A stretch of DNA of 36,543 nucleotides from Caldovatus aquaticus (GTDB lineage Bacteria; Pseudomonadota; Alphaproteobacteria; Acetobacterales; Acetobacteraceae): the NCBI RefSeq assembly GCF_019458025.1, contig NZ_JAHZUY010000038.1, positions 1-36,543 of the forward strand. Direction: 5' to 3'. The notes under the pieces were generated by a model. The model worked only from the letters and a program-made list of their open reading frames with translations. It was not told the DNA's origin and searched no databases. A program made the position numbers and the translations under genes. Position 1 is the stretch's first letter, and every line of letters begins with the position of its first letter. This document shows positions 1-6,997 of this stretch, piece by piece.

Positions 1-2
1 CG

Positions 3-80
3 GCGCAGCGGGCGGCGCAGGCCGCCCCGCGCGGCGGCGCCGCCGCCCGCCTCGGCGACGCCGCGGAGGACGCCGCATGA
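3..80 (+). CDS. C-terminal tail of an upstream gene (partial)
   Basis: The frame entering from the left edge stays open from base 3 and ends at a TGA (78-80). That stop overlaps the ATG of the next gene in an ATGA arrangement typical of translationally coupled genes. The 25 visible residues are Ala/Arg/Gly-rich and carry no recognisable motif, so no function can be given. In DNA this GC-rich an open frame of 25 codons is weak evidence by itself; the ATGA overlap is the main support. Confidence 0.35.
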   Translation, partial: AQRAAQAAPRGGAAARLGDAAEDAA

Positions 81-559
81 GCCGCGCCGCAGCCCCTGGC
101 GCGGCCCCCGCCGCGCCGGGCCGCGCGGACGATCGCGCCGCGGCGGTCGAGATCCTCGCCCGCACGCTGCTCGGCGAGGCCGGCGGCCGCCCAGTGCGCG
201 CGATCGAGGCGGTGGCGGCGGTGGTGATGAACCGCGTGCGCCTCGCCGCCGCGCCGGGCGGGCCGGCGCACTGGGGGCGCGGCATCGCCGGCGTCTGCCG
301 CGCCCCCTTCCAGTTCGCCTGCTGGCTGCCGCGCCATCCGCGCCATCGGGCGATGCTCGAGGCCGGGGAGGGCGATGCGGCGCTCGCCCTCTGCCGCCGC
401 GTCGCCGCGCGCGCCGCCGCCGGCGCCCTGCCCGATCCGACCGGCGGCGCGACCCACTACCACGACGCGGCGACCCTGCCGCGCTGGGCGGTGGGCGCGA
501 TCGCGCAGGCGGAGATCGGCGGCCTCGTCTTCTACCGCCTCGGCCCGGCGCCGGCGTGA
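77..559 (+). CDS. SleB/CwlJ-type cell wall hydrolase
   Basis: A 160-residue protein matching the Hydrolase_2 (SleB/CwlJ) family, which cleaves peptidoglycan. Visible landmarks are LLGEAGG near residues 31-37, carrying the conserved Glu, then AAVVMNRV, the PFQFACW segment and DPTGGATHYH near the C terminus. No clear signal peptide is seen: the N terminus is an Ala/Pro/Gly-rich linker, so export would need another route or an upstream partner. The start is supported by GGAGGA 6 nt before the ATG and by the ATGA overlap with the preceding frame. In alphaproteobacteria such short hydrolases are not sporulation genes and may act in wall turnover or belong to phage-like clusters. The last 28 nt overlap the 3' end of the convergent transporter gene. 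Confidence 0.82.
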   Translation: MSRAAAPGAAPAAPGRADDRAAAVEILARTLLGEAGGRPVRAIEAVAAVVMNRVRLAAAPGGPAHWGRGIAGVCRAPFQFACWLPRHPRHRAMLEAGEGDAALALCRRVAARAAAGALPDPTGGATHYHDAATLPRWAVGAIAQAEIGGLVFYRLGPAPA

Positions 560-1422
560 GGGGCGTCGCGCCGGCGCATCGCCCGCTCGTTCCTCAGGCA
601 GGCGAACACGACCACCGCGCCGCCCAGCAGCGTCGTCGCCTCCGGCCACGTCCCCCACAGCGCGAGGTCGAGCAGCAGCGCCACCGGCAGCCCGACGAAG
701 TTGAACGGCGCGAGCCGCGCCGCGTCGGCATGGCGGAACGCCGCGGCGACGCACACCACCGCGGCGCCGGCGAACAGGCCGTTCAGCGCCAGCAGCGCCG
801 CATCGCGGGGTGGCGGCGTGGTCCAGTCCAGCGCCGCCAGCGGCCCGTAGAGGGCGAGGCCGAGCAGCGTCGGCCACAGCAGCACCCGCGCCGCCCCGGC
901 CTCGCCGCGCAGCCGGCGGTTCACCGTCTGCGTCACGGCGTAGGCGAGGGTCGCGGCCAGCGCGAAGGCGTAGCCCGCCGCCGAGAGGCTGGCGGCGTCG
1001 GCGACGAGGCGCGGCGCCACCGCCAGCCCGACCCCGGCGAAGGCGAGCGCGCTCCAGCCCCAGGCGGCGCGCGGCACCGGCTCGCGCAGCGCCAGCGCGG
1101 CGAGCGCCAGCACCCAGAACGGCGCGGTGAAGAACACGAGATAGCCCTCGGCCAGGCTGAGGCGGCGGAAGGCGAGGAAGAATCCCCCGGCCGAGACCAT
1201 CATCGCCGCGGCGCGCAGCGCGTGCAGTCCGGGATGCCGCGTGCCGAGCCCGCCGCCCGCGCCCGGCCGGAGCATGCGCGCGACGAGGAGGGCGATCGCC
1301 AGCACGGCGTAGCGCAGGAACACCACCTGGCCGAGCCCGTACTGTCCCGAGAGCAGCTTGCTGTTGGCATCCAGCAGGCCGAACAGGACCATCCCCGCGA
1401 CCAGGAGCGCCGGTCCCCGCAC
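532..1422 (-). CDS. DMT-family (EamA) transporter
   Basis: A 296-residue membrane protein with about ten hydrophobic helices in two EamA-like halves, the architecture of the drug/metabolite transporter superfamily (inner-membrane exporters). The first helix carries FGLLDANSKLL, a common N-terminal signature of this family, and the second half includes TLAYAVTQTVNRR. The reading frame continues far upstream, but that extension is a GC-rich shadow of pyrD. A GTG at 1422 is chosen because GGAAGG lies 9 nt upstream and the protein then has the usual family length; an internal ATG at 1392 would remove ten residues. The substrate cannot be predicted. It is divergent from pyrD and its 3' end overlaps the convergent hydrolase gene by 28 nt. 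Confidence 0.85.
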   Translation of the reverse strand: MRGPALLVAGMVLFGLLDANSKLLSGQYGLGQVVFLRYAVLAIALLVARMLRPGAGGGLGTRHPGLHALRAAAMMVSAGGFFLAFRRLSLAEGYLVFFTAPFWVLALAALALREPVPRAAWGWSALAFAGVGLAVAPRLVADAASLSAAGYAFALAATLAYAVTQTVNRRLRGEAGAARVLLWPTLLGLALYGPLAALDWTTPPPRDAALLALNGLFAGAAVVCVAAAFRHADAARLAPFNFVGLPVALLLDLALWGTWPEATTLLGGAVVVFACLRNERAMRRRDAPHAGAGPRR

Positions 1423-1511
1423 GCGCGATGTCCTTCCGTCCGCAGCGATCCGGCCCCTTCTCGCCGCGGGCCGGGAGGGCGTCAATGCGCGGCGGCCGCC
1501 GGCCCGCCCCT

Positions 1512-1540
1512 TTGCAGCGCCGCGCCGGTCGGGCATTGAG
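1512..1540 (+). promoter_or_regulatory. candidate pyrD promoter (leaderless geometry)
   Basis: TTGCAG (1512-1517), a 17-nt spacer and ATTGAG (1535-1540) lie directly before pyrD. The -10 box ends 8 nt before the ATG, so transcription would start at or next to the start codon. The -10 match is weak; support comes mainly from the same spacing at other genes of this window. Confidence 0.35.
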
Positions 1541-1548
1541 GCGCCGGC

Positions 1549-2601
1549 ATGACCCCCCGCCTCGCCTCCGCCCTGATGCCGCTGCTCCGCGGCATGGACC
1601 CCGAGCGCGCGCATGCGCTCGCCCTCTGCGCGCTGCGCGCGGGCCTCGCCGGCGCCGACCGGGGCGAGGACGATCCGGTGCTGGCGACCACGGCTTTCGG
1701 CCTCGCCTTCCGCAATCCGATCGGGCTCGCCGCCGGATTCGACAAGGACGCGGTGGCGGTGCTGCCGCTGATGCGCCTCGGCTTCGGCTTCGTCGAGGCG
1801 GGCACCGTCACGCCGCGGCCGCAGCCGGGCAATCCGCGCCCGCGCCTGTTCCGCCTCGCCGAGGACCGGGCGGCGATCAACCGCATGGGCTTCAACAACG
1901 GCGGCCTCGACGCCTTCCTCGCCCGCCTCGCCGCCCTGCCGCGCCCGCTGCCCGCCCCGCTCGGCGTCAACATCGGCATCAACAAGGAGGGGGCGGAGCC
2001 CGAGCGCGACTATCCGGCCGCCTACGCCGCCGTCGCGCCGCACGCCGACTACGTGACGGTCAACGTCTCCTCCCCCAACACGCCCGGACTGCGCGACCTG
2101 CAGGGCGAGCGCCGGCTGGCCGCGATCCTCTCCGCCATCGCCCGCGCGCCGGCGCCGCGGCGCCCGCCGGTCCTGGTCAAGATCGCGCCCGATCTCGACG
2201 AGGCGGCGCTCGGCGCGATCGTCGAGTGCTGCGTCGCCCACGGCGCGGCCGGGCTGATCGTCTCCAACACCACCGTCGCGCGGCCTCCCTGCCTGCGCTC
2301 GCGCCACCGCGGCGAGGCGGGCGGCCTCTCCGGCGCGCCGCTGTTCGCGCCCTCGACCGCGCTGCTGCGCAGCGCCTACCGCCTGGCGCGCGGGCGCCTC
2401 GTCCTGATCGGCGTCGGCGGCGTCGCCTCGGGCGCGGACGCGCTCGCCAAGATCAGGGCCGGCGCGTCGCTGGTGCAGCTCTACACCGCCTTCGCCTACG
2501 AGGGGCCGGCGCTGATCCGCCGGATCAAGGACGACCTCGCCGCCCTGCTGCGGCGCGAGGGCTTCGCGCGCCTCTCCGAGGCGGTGGGAACGGACGCCTG
2601 A
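1549..2601 (+). CDS. pyrD: dihydroorotate dehydrogenase (quinone), class 2
   Basis: A 350-residue class 2 dihydroorotate dehydrogenase. It oxidises dihydroorotate to orotate with FMN and passes electrons to membrane quinone in pyrimidine synthesis. Visible motifs are GLAAGFDKDA (FMN-binding N-terminal part), RMGFNNGG, GVNIGINKE, NVSSPNTPGLR with the catalytic Ser typical of class 2, LVKIAPDL, SNTT, and GVGGVASGADA near the C terminus for phosphate binding. The N-terminal extension that docks class 2 enzymes to the membrane is present. No clear Shine-Dalgarno sequence precedes the ATG, which fits the leaderless promoter geometry noted upstream. The next gene begins 8 nt after the stop, so the two are probably co-transcribed. 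Confidence 0.96.
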   Translation: MTPRLASALMPLLRGMDPERAHALALCALRAGLAGADRGEDDPVLATTAFGLAFRNPIGLAAGFDKDAVAVLPLMRLGFGFVEAGTVTPRPQPGNPRPRLFRLAEDRAAINRMGFNNGGLDAFLARLAALPRPLPAPLGVNIGINKEGAEPERDYPAAYAAVAPHADYVTVNVSSPNTPGLRDLQGERRLAAILSAIARAPAPRRPPVLVKIAPDLDEAALGAIVECCVAHGAAGLIVSNTTVARPPCLRSRHRGEAGGLSGAPLFAPSTALLRSAYRLARGRLVLIGVGGVASGADALAKIRAGASLVQLYTAFAYEGPALIRRIKDDLAALLRREGFARLSEAVGTDA

Positions 2602-2609
2602 GCACACGC

Positions 2610-3473
2610 ATGGACATCCTCGACGGTATCGCCCCCCTTGCGCCGCGCTACGACGGCTTCGTGCTCGACCTCTGGGGCGTCGTGCACGACGGGCGCCGCC
2701 CCTACCCCGGCGTCGTCGAGGCGCTCGCGCGGCTGCGCGAGGCGGGCAAGCGCGTCGCCTTCCTCTCCAACGCCCCGCGCCGCGCCTGGGTGGTGGAGAG
2801 GCAGCTCGCCGGCATGGGCATCGGCAAGGGCGCGCACTACGACGGCGTGATCACCTCGGGCGAGCTGGTCTGGCGGCACCTCGCGCGGCGCGAGGACCCG
2901 TTCTTCGCCCGCCTCGGCCGCCGTGTCTTCCACATCGGGCCGGAGCGCGACCATTCGGTGATCGAGGGCCTCGACCTCGCCTTCGCGGACAGCCCGGCGC
3001 AGGCGGAATGGGTGCTCAACACCGGCCCCGACCCGCAGCGCGGCCCGAAGAGCGTCGCGCCCTACGAGGAGACGCTCGCCGCCTGCGCCGCGCACGGCCT
3101 GCCGATGGTCTGCGCCAACCCGGACCTCGCCGTGATGGTCGCCGGCGAGCGCCTGATCTGCGCCGGCGCGCTCGCCGCGCGCTACCGCGCGCTGGGCGGC
3201 GCGGTGGTCGAGATCGGCAAGCCCGACCCCGCGGTCTATGCCCCGGTGCTCGACCTGCTCGGGGTGGGGGAGCGCGCGCGGGTGGTGGCGATCGGCGATT
3301 CGCCGCACACCGACCTCGCCGGCGCGCAGGCGGCGGGGCTCGCCGCGGTCTGGGCGCTCACCGGCCTCGCCGCCGACGCGCATGGCGAGGACCCGAGCCC
3401 GGAGCGGCTGCGCCGGGCGCTGGAGGAGCACGCGGTGGAACCGCTGGCGGCGCTGCGCGCCCTGCGATGGTGA
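2610..3473 (+). CDS. class IIA HAD-superfamily hydrolase (TIGR01459-like)
   Basis: A 287-residue protein of the NagD-like class IIA HAD group. Motif I reads VLDLWGVVHDG near residues 16-26. The second acidic residue of the usual DxD is Trp, which is the norm in the TIGR01459 subfamily rather than a defect. The SNAPR segment gives motif II, GKPDP gives motif III, and AIGDSPHTDLAGA supplies the Mg-binding acidic pair of motif IV. It is likely a cytoplasmic phosphatase of unknown substrate. It follows pyrD by 8 nt, so co-transcription is likely, but a role in pyrimidine metabolism is only inference. Confidence 0.85.
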   Translation: MDILDGIAPLAPRYDGFVLDLWGVVHDGRRPYPGVVEALARLREAGKRVAFLSNAPRRAWVVERQLAGMGIGKGAHYDGVITSGELVWRHLARREDPFFARLGRRVFHIGPERDHSVIEGLDLAFADSPAQAEWVLNTGPDPQRGPKSVAPYEETLAACAAHGLPMVCANPDLAVMVAGERLICAGALAARYRALGGAVVEIGKPDPAVYAPVLDLLGVGERARVVAIGDSPHTDLAGAQAAGLAAVWALTGLAADAHGEDPSPERLRRALEEHAVEPLAALRALRW

Positions 3474-3491
3474 GGCGGTGGCGCCGCCGCG

Positions 3492-4238
3492 TCAGGGTTC
3501 GATCAGCCCGAAGGACAACGCCTTCGCCAGCGCCTGCTCCCGCGTCGCGGCGCCGAGCTTGCGGCGGGCGCGGGCGAGGTGCAGGTCCACGGTCGCGCGC
3601 GCGATGCCCATTCGCTCGGCGATGCGGTCGTTGCGCAACCCGGCGGCAAGCCAGGACAGGCACTCGCGCTCGCGCGGGCTGAGGCGGGGGACCGCGGTGA
3701 CGGGCGCGAGAGCCTCGGTGACCTCGAGGATGCGCTGCGCGACCGCGTGCGCCACGAGCGCCGCGCTGCGCTCATGGGCGCGGCGCCAGGCGGCGAAGGC
3801 CGGGCCGCGCAGCCGGGTGAGCAGGGTGAACCCGCCATGCGCCGTCCCCGGCGCCGGGCGCAGCGGCACCGCGAGGCCGCAGCCGATGCCGGCGACCGCG
3901 GCGGCTTCGGCGCACATCCGGGCCCAGTCCGCATCGCCGAGGGCCCGGGCGAATTCCTCGCCGACCGGGAGGGGAGTGACGGCGCGCGCGCAGTGCCGCC
4001 GCGACGCGTCCATGCGCAGGAAGCCGCTCGCCTCGTAATGCGCCATCCAGGACGGCGGCAGGGTGGTCAGGCGCAGCCGGGCCGGCGTGCCCGGCGCCGC
4101 CCAAGCCGGCGGCGCGTAGGCGTGATGGCACCATGCGACGCCGATCGCAGCGAAGCCCGCAACCGCCTCCGACCACACGGCGCCGGCGCTGCGCGCGGCG
4201 CCCACCCGTTCCAGCATGTCGAGCAAGGGAAGGCCCAT
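3492..4238 (-). CDS. LuxR-family regulator (autoinducer-binding domain plus GerE HTH)
   Basis: A 248-residue regulator. Residues about 20-165 resemble the autoinducer-binding domain: they contain the WMAHYEASGFLRMDAS segment, aligning with the conserved Y/D region, and a Trp in the DADWARM helix. The C terminus from about residue 180 is a clear LuxR/GerE helix-turn-helix with LSPRERECLSWLAAG and RIAERMGIARATVDLHL. The ATG at 4238 is chosen because GGGGAG lies 7 nt upstream; a TATGCT -10-like box (4268-4273) with a poor -35 precedes it. No LuxI-type synthase is visible, so it would be a LuxR solo that may sense an exogenous or non-acyl-homoserine-lactone signal. It is divergent from a secreted-protein gene, which is a plausible target. 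Confidence 0.85.
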   Translation of the reverse strand: MGLPLLDMLERVGAARSAGAVWSEAVAGFAAIGVAWCHHAYAPPAWAAPGTPARLRLTTLPPSWMAHYEASGFLRMDASRRHCARAVTPLPVGEEFARALGDADWARMCAEAAAVAGIGCGLAVPLRPAPGTAHGGFTLLTRLRGPAFAAWRRAHERSAALVAHAVAQRILEVTEALAPVTAVPRLSPRERECLSWLAAGLRNDRIAERMGIARATVDLHLARARRKLGAATREQALAKALSFGLIEP

Positions 4239-4392
4239 GCGCCCGCTCCCCGGCGGTCGGACGCGGAAGCATACCGGATTTCCCCAGCTTTCGGGGCAGC
4301 CTCGTTTGCGCTCCGATCGGTGCGGCCCGGGGGCGCGGGCGGCGACATCCCGACCTCGGCCGGCCGACGGTGCAGCGAGGAGGAGGCCCGTC

Positions 4393-5139
4393 ATGCGCGG
4401 GCGATGGCCCCACCGCCACTCTCCCGCCGTGTGCTCCAGGCGTCCGCGCGCGGTGCTGGCGAAAGGCGCCGCGTTGTTCGCCTTCCTCGCGGGGGGCGGC
4501 GCGGCGCCTTCGGCCGCGGAATTCCTCGCCCGGCCGCACCCGGCCCCGCTCTGGTTCGAGCCGGCCCTGACGCCCGCGGCGGCGCCCGGGCCGGCGCCGC
4601 TTGCCCTGGCGATGTTCACCGCCCCGCGAGGATGGGCGTCGGGCGACGCGGTCGCGATCCTGTTCGGCGATGCCGCCACCCGTCCCGGCGGGGTGCGCGA
4701 CGGGTTGGCCGCCACCCTGCTGGCCGAGGACACGGGGGTGCTGGAGGTCGGTGCCGTCCCCGACGGCGCCGCCGACGAGGCGCACGCGCTGCAGCTCGCG
4801 AGGCTGTTCGGCGCCCTGCGCGCCCTGCGCCGGGATCAGGGCGCCGGTCCGGTGGTGGTCGCCATCGGATACGGCGCCGGCGAGGACGCGGTCCTTGCGG
4901 CGGCGGTGGAGGCGGTCGCCGCCCTCCATCTCGGCGCGGACGGGCCGCGTTTCGCCGCCGCCATCGCGATCGGACCGGTGGCGGCGCGCTTCACCGCCGG
5001 CACGCCACCTCCGCCCGCGGAGCGGTGGCGCGAGCGTGTTCCGCTGCTCTGCGCCGCGCTCGCGCCGGTGACCGGCGACCCGGGCGGCATCGCATGCACC
5101 GCAGCCCTGCTCGGCGGCGAGGTGATGGCGGCACGGTGA
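4393..5139 (+). CDS. secreted protein of unknown function, possibly a degenerate alpha/beta-hydrolase
   Basis: A 248-residue protein with a basic N terminus, a hydrophobic stretch (AALFAFLAGGGAA) and an AxA-type site near residue 43, i.e. a Sec-like signal peptide. The start is firmly set by AGGAGG 6 nt before the ATG. The mature part contains VVVAIGYGAGEDAVLAAA, which looks like the strand-turn-helix of a nucleophile elbow. However, the position where GxSxG hydrolases carry the nucleophile is Gly/Ala, so catalysis by that route is unlikely. I do not recognise a defined family. It sits head-to-head with the LuxR-type gene across 154 nt, so regulation by that protein is a reasonable guess. Confidence 0.6.
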   Translation: MRGRWPHRHSPAVCSRRPRAVLAKGAALFAFLAGGGAAPSAAEFLARPHPAPLWFEPALTPAAAPGPAPLALAMFTAPRGWASGDAVAILFGDAATRPGGVRDGLAATLLAEDTGVLEVGAVPDGAADEAHALQLARLFGALRALRRDQGAGPVVVAIGYGAGEDAVLAAAVEAVAALHLGADGPRFAAAIAIGPVAARFTAGTPPPPAERWRERVPLLCAALAPVTGDPGGIACTAALLGGEVMAAR

Positions 5140-5205
5140 CGCCGCGGGCCAGCCCGTCGTGGGCCGCGGCGGCCGCGCCGCGGTCCGGCGCTGCCCCGTC
5201 TGCGC

Positions 5206-5802
5206 TCAGGCCCGCCCTGCGGTGGTGGACAGCAGCAGCGGGTCGATCCGGAGCTTTGCCAGGGCGTCGCGCCACTTGCGCTCGTGGTCCTCGCCGAACA
5301 GCAGCGCCTCGTCCGGGGGCACGGAGAGCCAGGCGTTGCGCTGGATCTCGTCCTCGAGCTGACCCGGGCCCCAGCCGGCGTAGCCGAGGGCGAGGATGCC
5401 GCGCCGCGGTCCGCCGCCGCCGGCGATCGCCTTGAGGATGTCCACGCTCGCCGTGAGCGCCACCTCGCCGCTGATCGGCAGGCTGCCCTCGGTGGACCAG
5501 TCGGGGGTGTGCAGCACGAAGCCGCGTCCGCCCTCCACCGGCCCGCCGGCGAACAGGCGGATGCGGCGCTGCGGCGGCACCGGGTCGAGGTTGAGCTGCC
5601 GCAGCAGGTCGTCGAAGGAGAGGCCGTCCAGCGGCTTGTTGACGACGATGCCCATCGCCCCCTCGGCCGAGTGGGCGCAGAGGCAGATCACCGAGTGCGC
5701 GAAGCGCGGGTCCTGCATCCCCGGCATGGCGACCAGGAGCTGGCCGGCGAGGTATCTACCCTCGCCCAGGAAGCCCGAGGCGGGAATCGCGCGCTTGGCC
5801 AT
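5206..5802 (-). CDS. YqgE/AlgH family protein (UPF0301)
   Basis: A 198-residue cytoplasmic protein of the YqgE/AlgH family (DUF179). Diagnostic segments are YLAGQLLVAMPGMQDPRF at the N terminus, GAMGIVVNKP, the FAGGPVEGGRGFVLH motif, and GYAGWGPGQLEDEI followed by NAWL. Family members have been linked to alginate regulation and RNA or transcription effects, but the biochemical role is unsettled. The ATG at 5802 is preferred because the family consensus begins there and GAAGG lies 5 nt upstream. A promoter (TTGCAG-N17-CATGTT) ends only 9 nt before the ATG, so the transcript may be leaderless or nearly so. It is divergent from the peroxiredoxin gene. Confidence 0.93.
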   Translation of the reverse strand: MAKRAIPASGFLGEGRYLAGQLLVAMPGMQDPRFAHSVICLCAHSAEGAMGIVVNKPLDGLSFDDLLRQLNLDPVPPQRRIRLFAGGPVEGGRGFVLHTPDWSTEGSLPISGEVALTASVDILKAIAGGGGPRRGILALGYAGWGPGQLEDEIQRNAWLSVPPDEALLFGEDHERKWRDALAKLRIDPLLLSTTAGRA

Positions 5803-5811
5803 GACGCCTTC

Positions 5812-5840
5812 AACATGGCGGCGCCGGTGCGGCGCTGCAA
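5812..5840 (-). promoter_or_regulatory. promoter of the YqgE/AlgH gene
   Basis: On the minus strand TTGCAG (5840-5835), a 17-nt spacer and CATGTT (5817-5812) stand 9 nt before the start codon. The map gene has almost the same pair (TTGCAA-N17-CATGTT). The predicted start point is at or within a few bases of the ATG. Confidence 0.55.
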
Positions 5841-5878
5841 CCCGGCGGCCTCTCGTTCCGGGGCCGCGTGCCGCCCGG

Positions 5879-5906
5879 GTGACAGGCCGGCGCGCAGGCG
5901 CTACAC
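5879..5906 (+). promoter_or_regulatory. candidate peroxiredoxin promoter
   Basis: GTGACA (5879-5884) and CTACAC (5901-5906) are separated by 16 nt, giving a 5' UTR of about 80 nt before the peroxiredoxin ATG. No OxyR-type site was recognised. Confidence 0.45.
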
Positions 5907-5993
5907 GGGCAGAGCCCAAGCGGCGCAGTCGGACAAGCAGGACCCCGGACGCGGCCCCACGAGGCCCGGCCAGCAGCGGAGAGGGAACCACCC

Positions 5994-6476
5994 ATGGCGA
6001 TCAAGGTCGGCGACACCATCCCGTCGGTGAAGGTGATGCAGGCGACGGCGGAGGGGCCGCGCGAGGTCTCCACGGACGAGATCTTCAAGGGCAAGACCGT
6101 GGTCCTGTTCGGCGTGCCGGGGGCATTCACGCCGACCTGCTCGGCCAAGCACCTGCCGGGTTTCGTCCAGCAGGCGGAGGCGATCCGGGCGAAGGGCGTG
6201 GACACCATCGCCTGCATGGCGGTGAACGACGCCTTCGTGATGCAGGCCTGGGCGAAGGACCAGGGCGTGGGCGACACGGTGGTGATGCTCGCCGACGGCT
6301 CCGGCACCCTCACCAGGGCGCTGGGGCTCGAGCTCGACCTGACGCCGCGCGGCCTCGGCGTGCGCTGCCAGCGCTTCGCGCTGATCGCCAGGGACGGCAA
6401 GGTGACGCACCTCGCCGTCGAGGCGCCCGGCGCCTTCGAGGTGTCCAAGGCCGAGGCGATCATCGAGAAGCTGTGA
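5994..6476 (+). CDS. peroxiredoxin, Prx5/AhpC-TSA (redoxin) type
   Basis: A 160-residue thiol peroxidase of the Prx5 (hybrid/1-Cys) group, reducing hydrogen peroxide and alkyl hydroperoxides in the cytoplasm. The peroxidatic centre is PGAFTPTCS with Cys49, preceded by VVLFGVPG. Cys74 (TIACMAVND) and a C-terminal Cys in GVRCQRFAL are also present; the second is in a region many Prx5 proteins conserve, so a resolving role is possible but not shown. It lacks the fused glutaredoxin domain found in some bacterial Prx5 proteins. A glutaredoxin gene (grxC) does occur about 9.5 kb away and could act as reductant. The start has GAGAGGGAA about 8 nt upstream. Confidence 0.94.
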   Translation: MAIKVGDTIPSVKVMQATAEGPREVSTDEIFKGKTVVLFGVPGAFTPTCSAKHLPGFVQQAEAIRAKGVDTIACMAVNDAFVMQAWAKDQGVGDTVVMLADGSGTLTRALGLELDLTPRGLGVRCQRFALIARDGKVTHLAVEAPGAFEVSKAEAIIEKL

Positions 6477-6543
6477 CGCGCGACGGTCCGTCGGTGGCGC
6501 GTTGACGCCGCCGATGGGCAGGCACGGCGTGAGGAGAAGCGGC

Positions 6544-6837
6544 ATGCGGCACCCGGCGGATTTCGCATTGTTCGCGTGGCGGTCCGGCTGGGTGTTCGCC
6601 CTGCGCAGCGCCCGGCTGGCGGTCGAGCCCGCCGAGGCGGCGGCGAGCCTCGCCGCCATGGCGCTCGAGAAGCAGCGCGCCTGCGCCGAGGGGTGGCTGG
6701 CGGCGAGCCGCGCCGCGCTCCGCGGCGCCGACGCCGGCGCCGTGGCGGCGGCGGCGCTGGCGCCGGCCCGCCGCCGCGTCTCCGCCAACCACCGCGCGCT
6801 GACGCGGCCCTTCGGAGCGGATCGCGGACGGCGGTAA
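6544..6837 (+). CDS. small alpha-helical protein, phasin-like (hypothetical)
   Basis: A 97-residue protein rich in Ala, Leu and Arg with long amphipathic helical stretches (SARLAVEPAEAAASLAAMALEK and a second one). It ends in a basic Asn-His-Arg tail. AGGAG 8 nt before the ATG supports this start over an in-frame upstream start. The layout recalls phasins or other coat/stabilising proteins, but no family signature is certain. The stop codon lies in the loop of a perfect 7-bp inverted repeat (6829-6844), and the last eight codons belong to the dispersed repeat described separately, so the C-terminal residues may be repeat-derived. Confidence 0.6.
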   Translation: MRHPADFALFAWRSGWVFALRSARLAVEPAEAAASLAAMALEKQRACAEGWLAASRAALRGADAGAVAAAALAPARRRVSANHRALTRPFGADRGRR

Positions 6838-6918
6838 ACCGCCGGGAGCGTCAATCCGCGCGGCCGGCAACGCGCCGGTGCCGTTGCCGCGCGCAGCCGG
6901 GCGGCAACGGCTTCGGCC
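6814..6918. repeat. dispersed intergenic repeat, copy 1
   Basis: About 105 bp that align with 9693-9803 at an eye-estimated 75-80% identity. Shared blocks include GGAGCGGATCGCGGACGGCG, CCGGCAACGCGCCG and GCCGCGCGCA. The copy starts inside the 3' end of the small helical-protein gene and runs into the intergenic region. It contains a perfect hairpin (CGGCGGT-AA-ACCGCCG, 6829-6844). Confidence 0.6.
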
Positions 6919-6997
6919 GGGGCTGACGGCGCGTCCCGGCGCCCTTCGCGCGCCTGCGGGTAGGCCGGACGGACACGGCGGCGGCCGGCGCGCCGTC

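Noticed and set aside
1428-3473. 681-residue plus-strand frame spanning pyrD and the HAD gene
   Set aside because: Its first part is an Arg/Pro-rich shadow of pyrD in another frame; only the part from 2610 has a protein-like sequence.
3234-3473. HAD gene as inactive because motif I lacks the second Asp (DLWGV)
   Set aside because: Trp at that position is characteristic of this subfamily, so it is not a defect.
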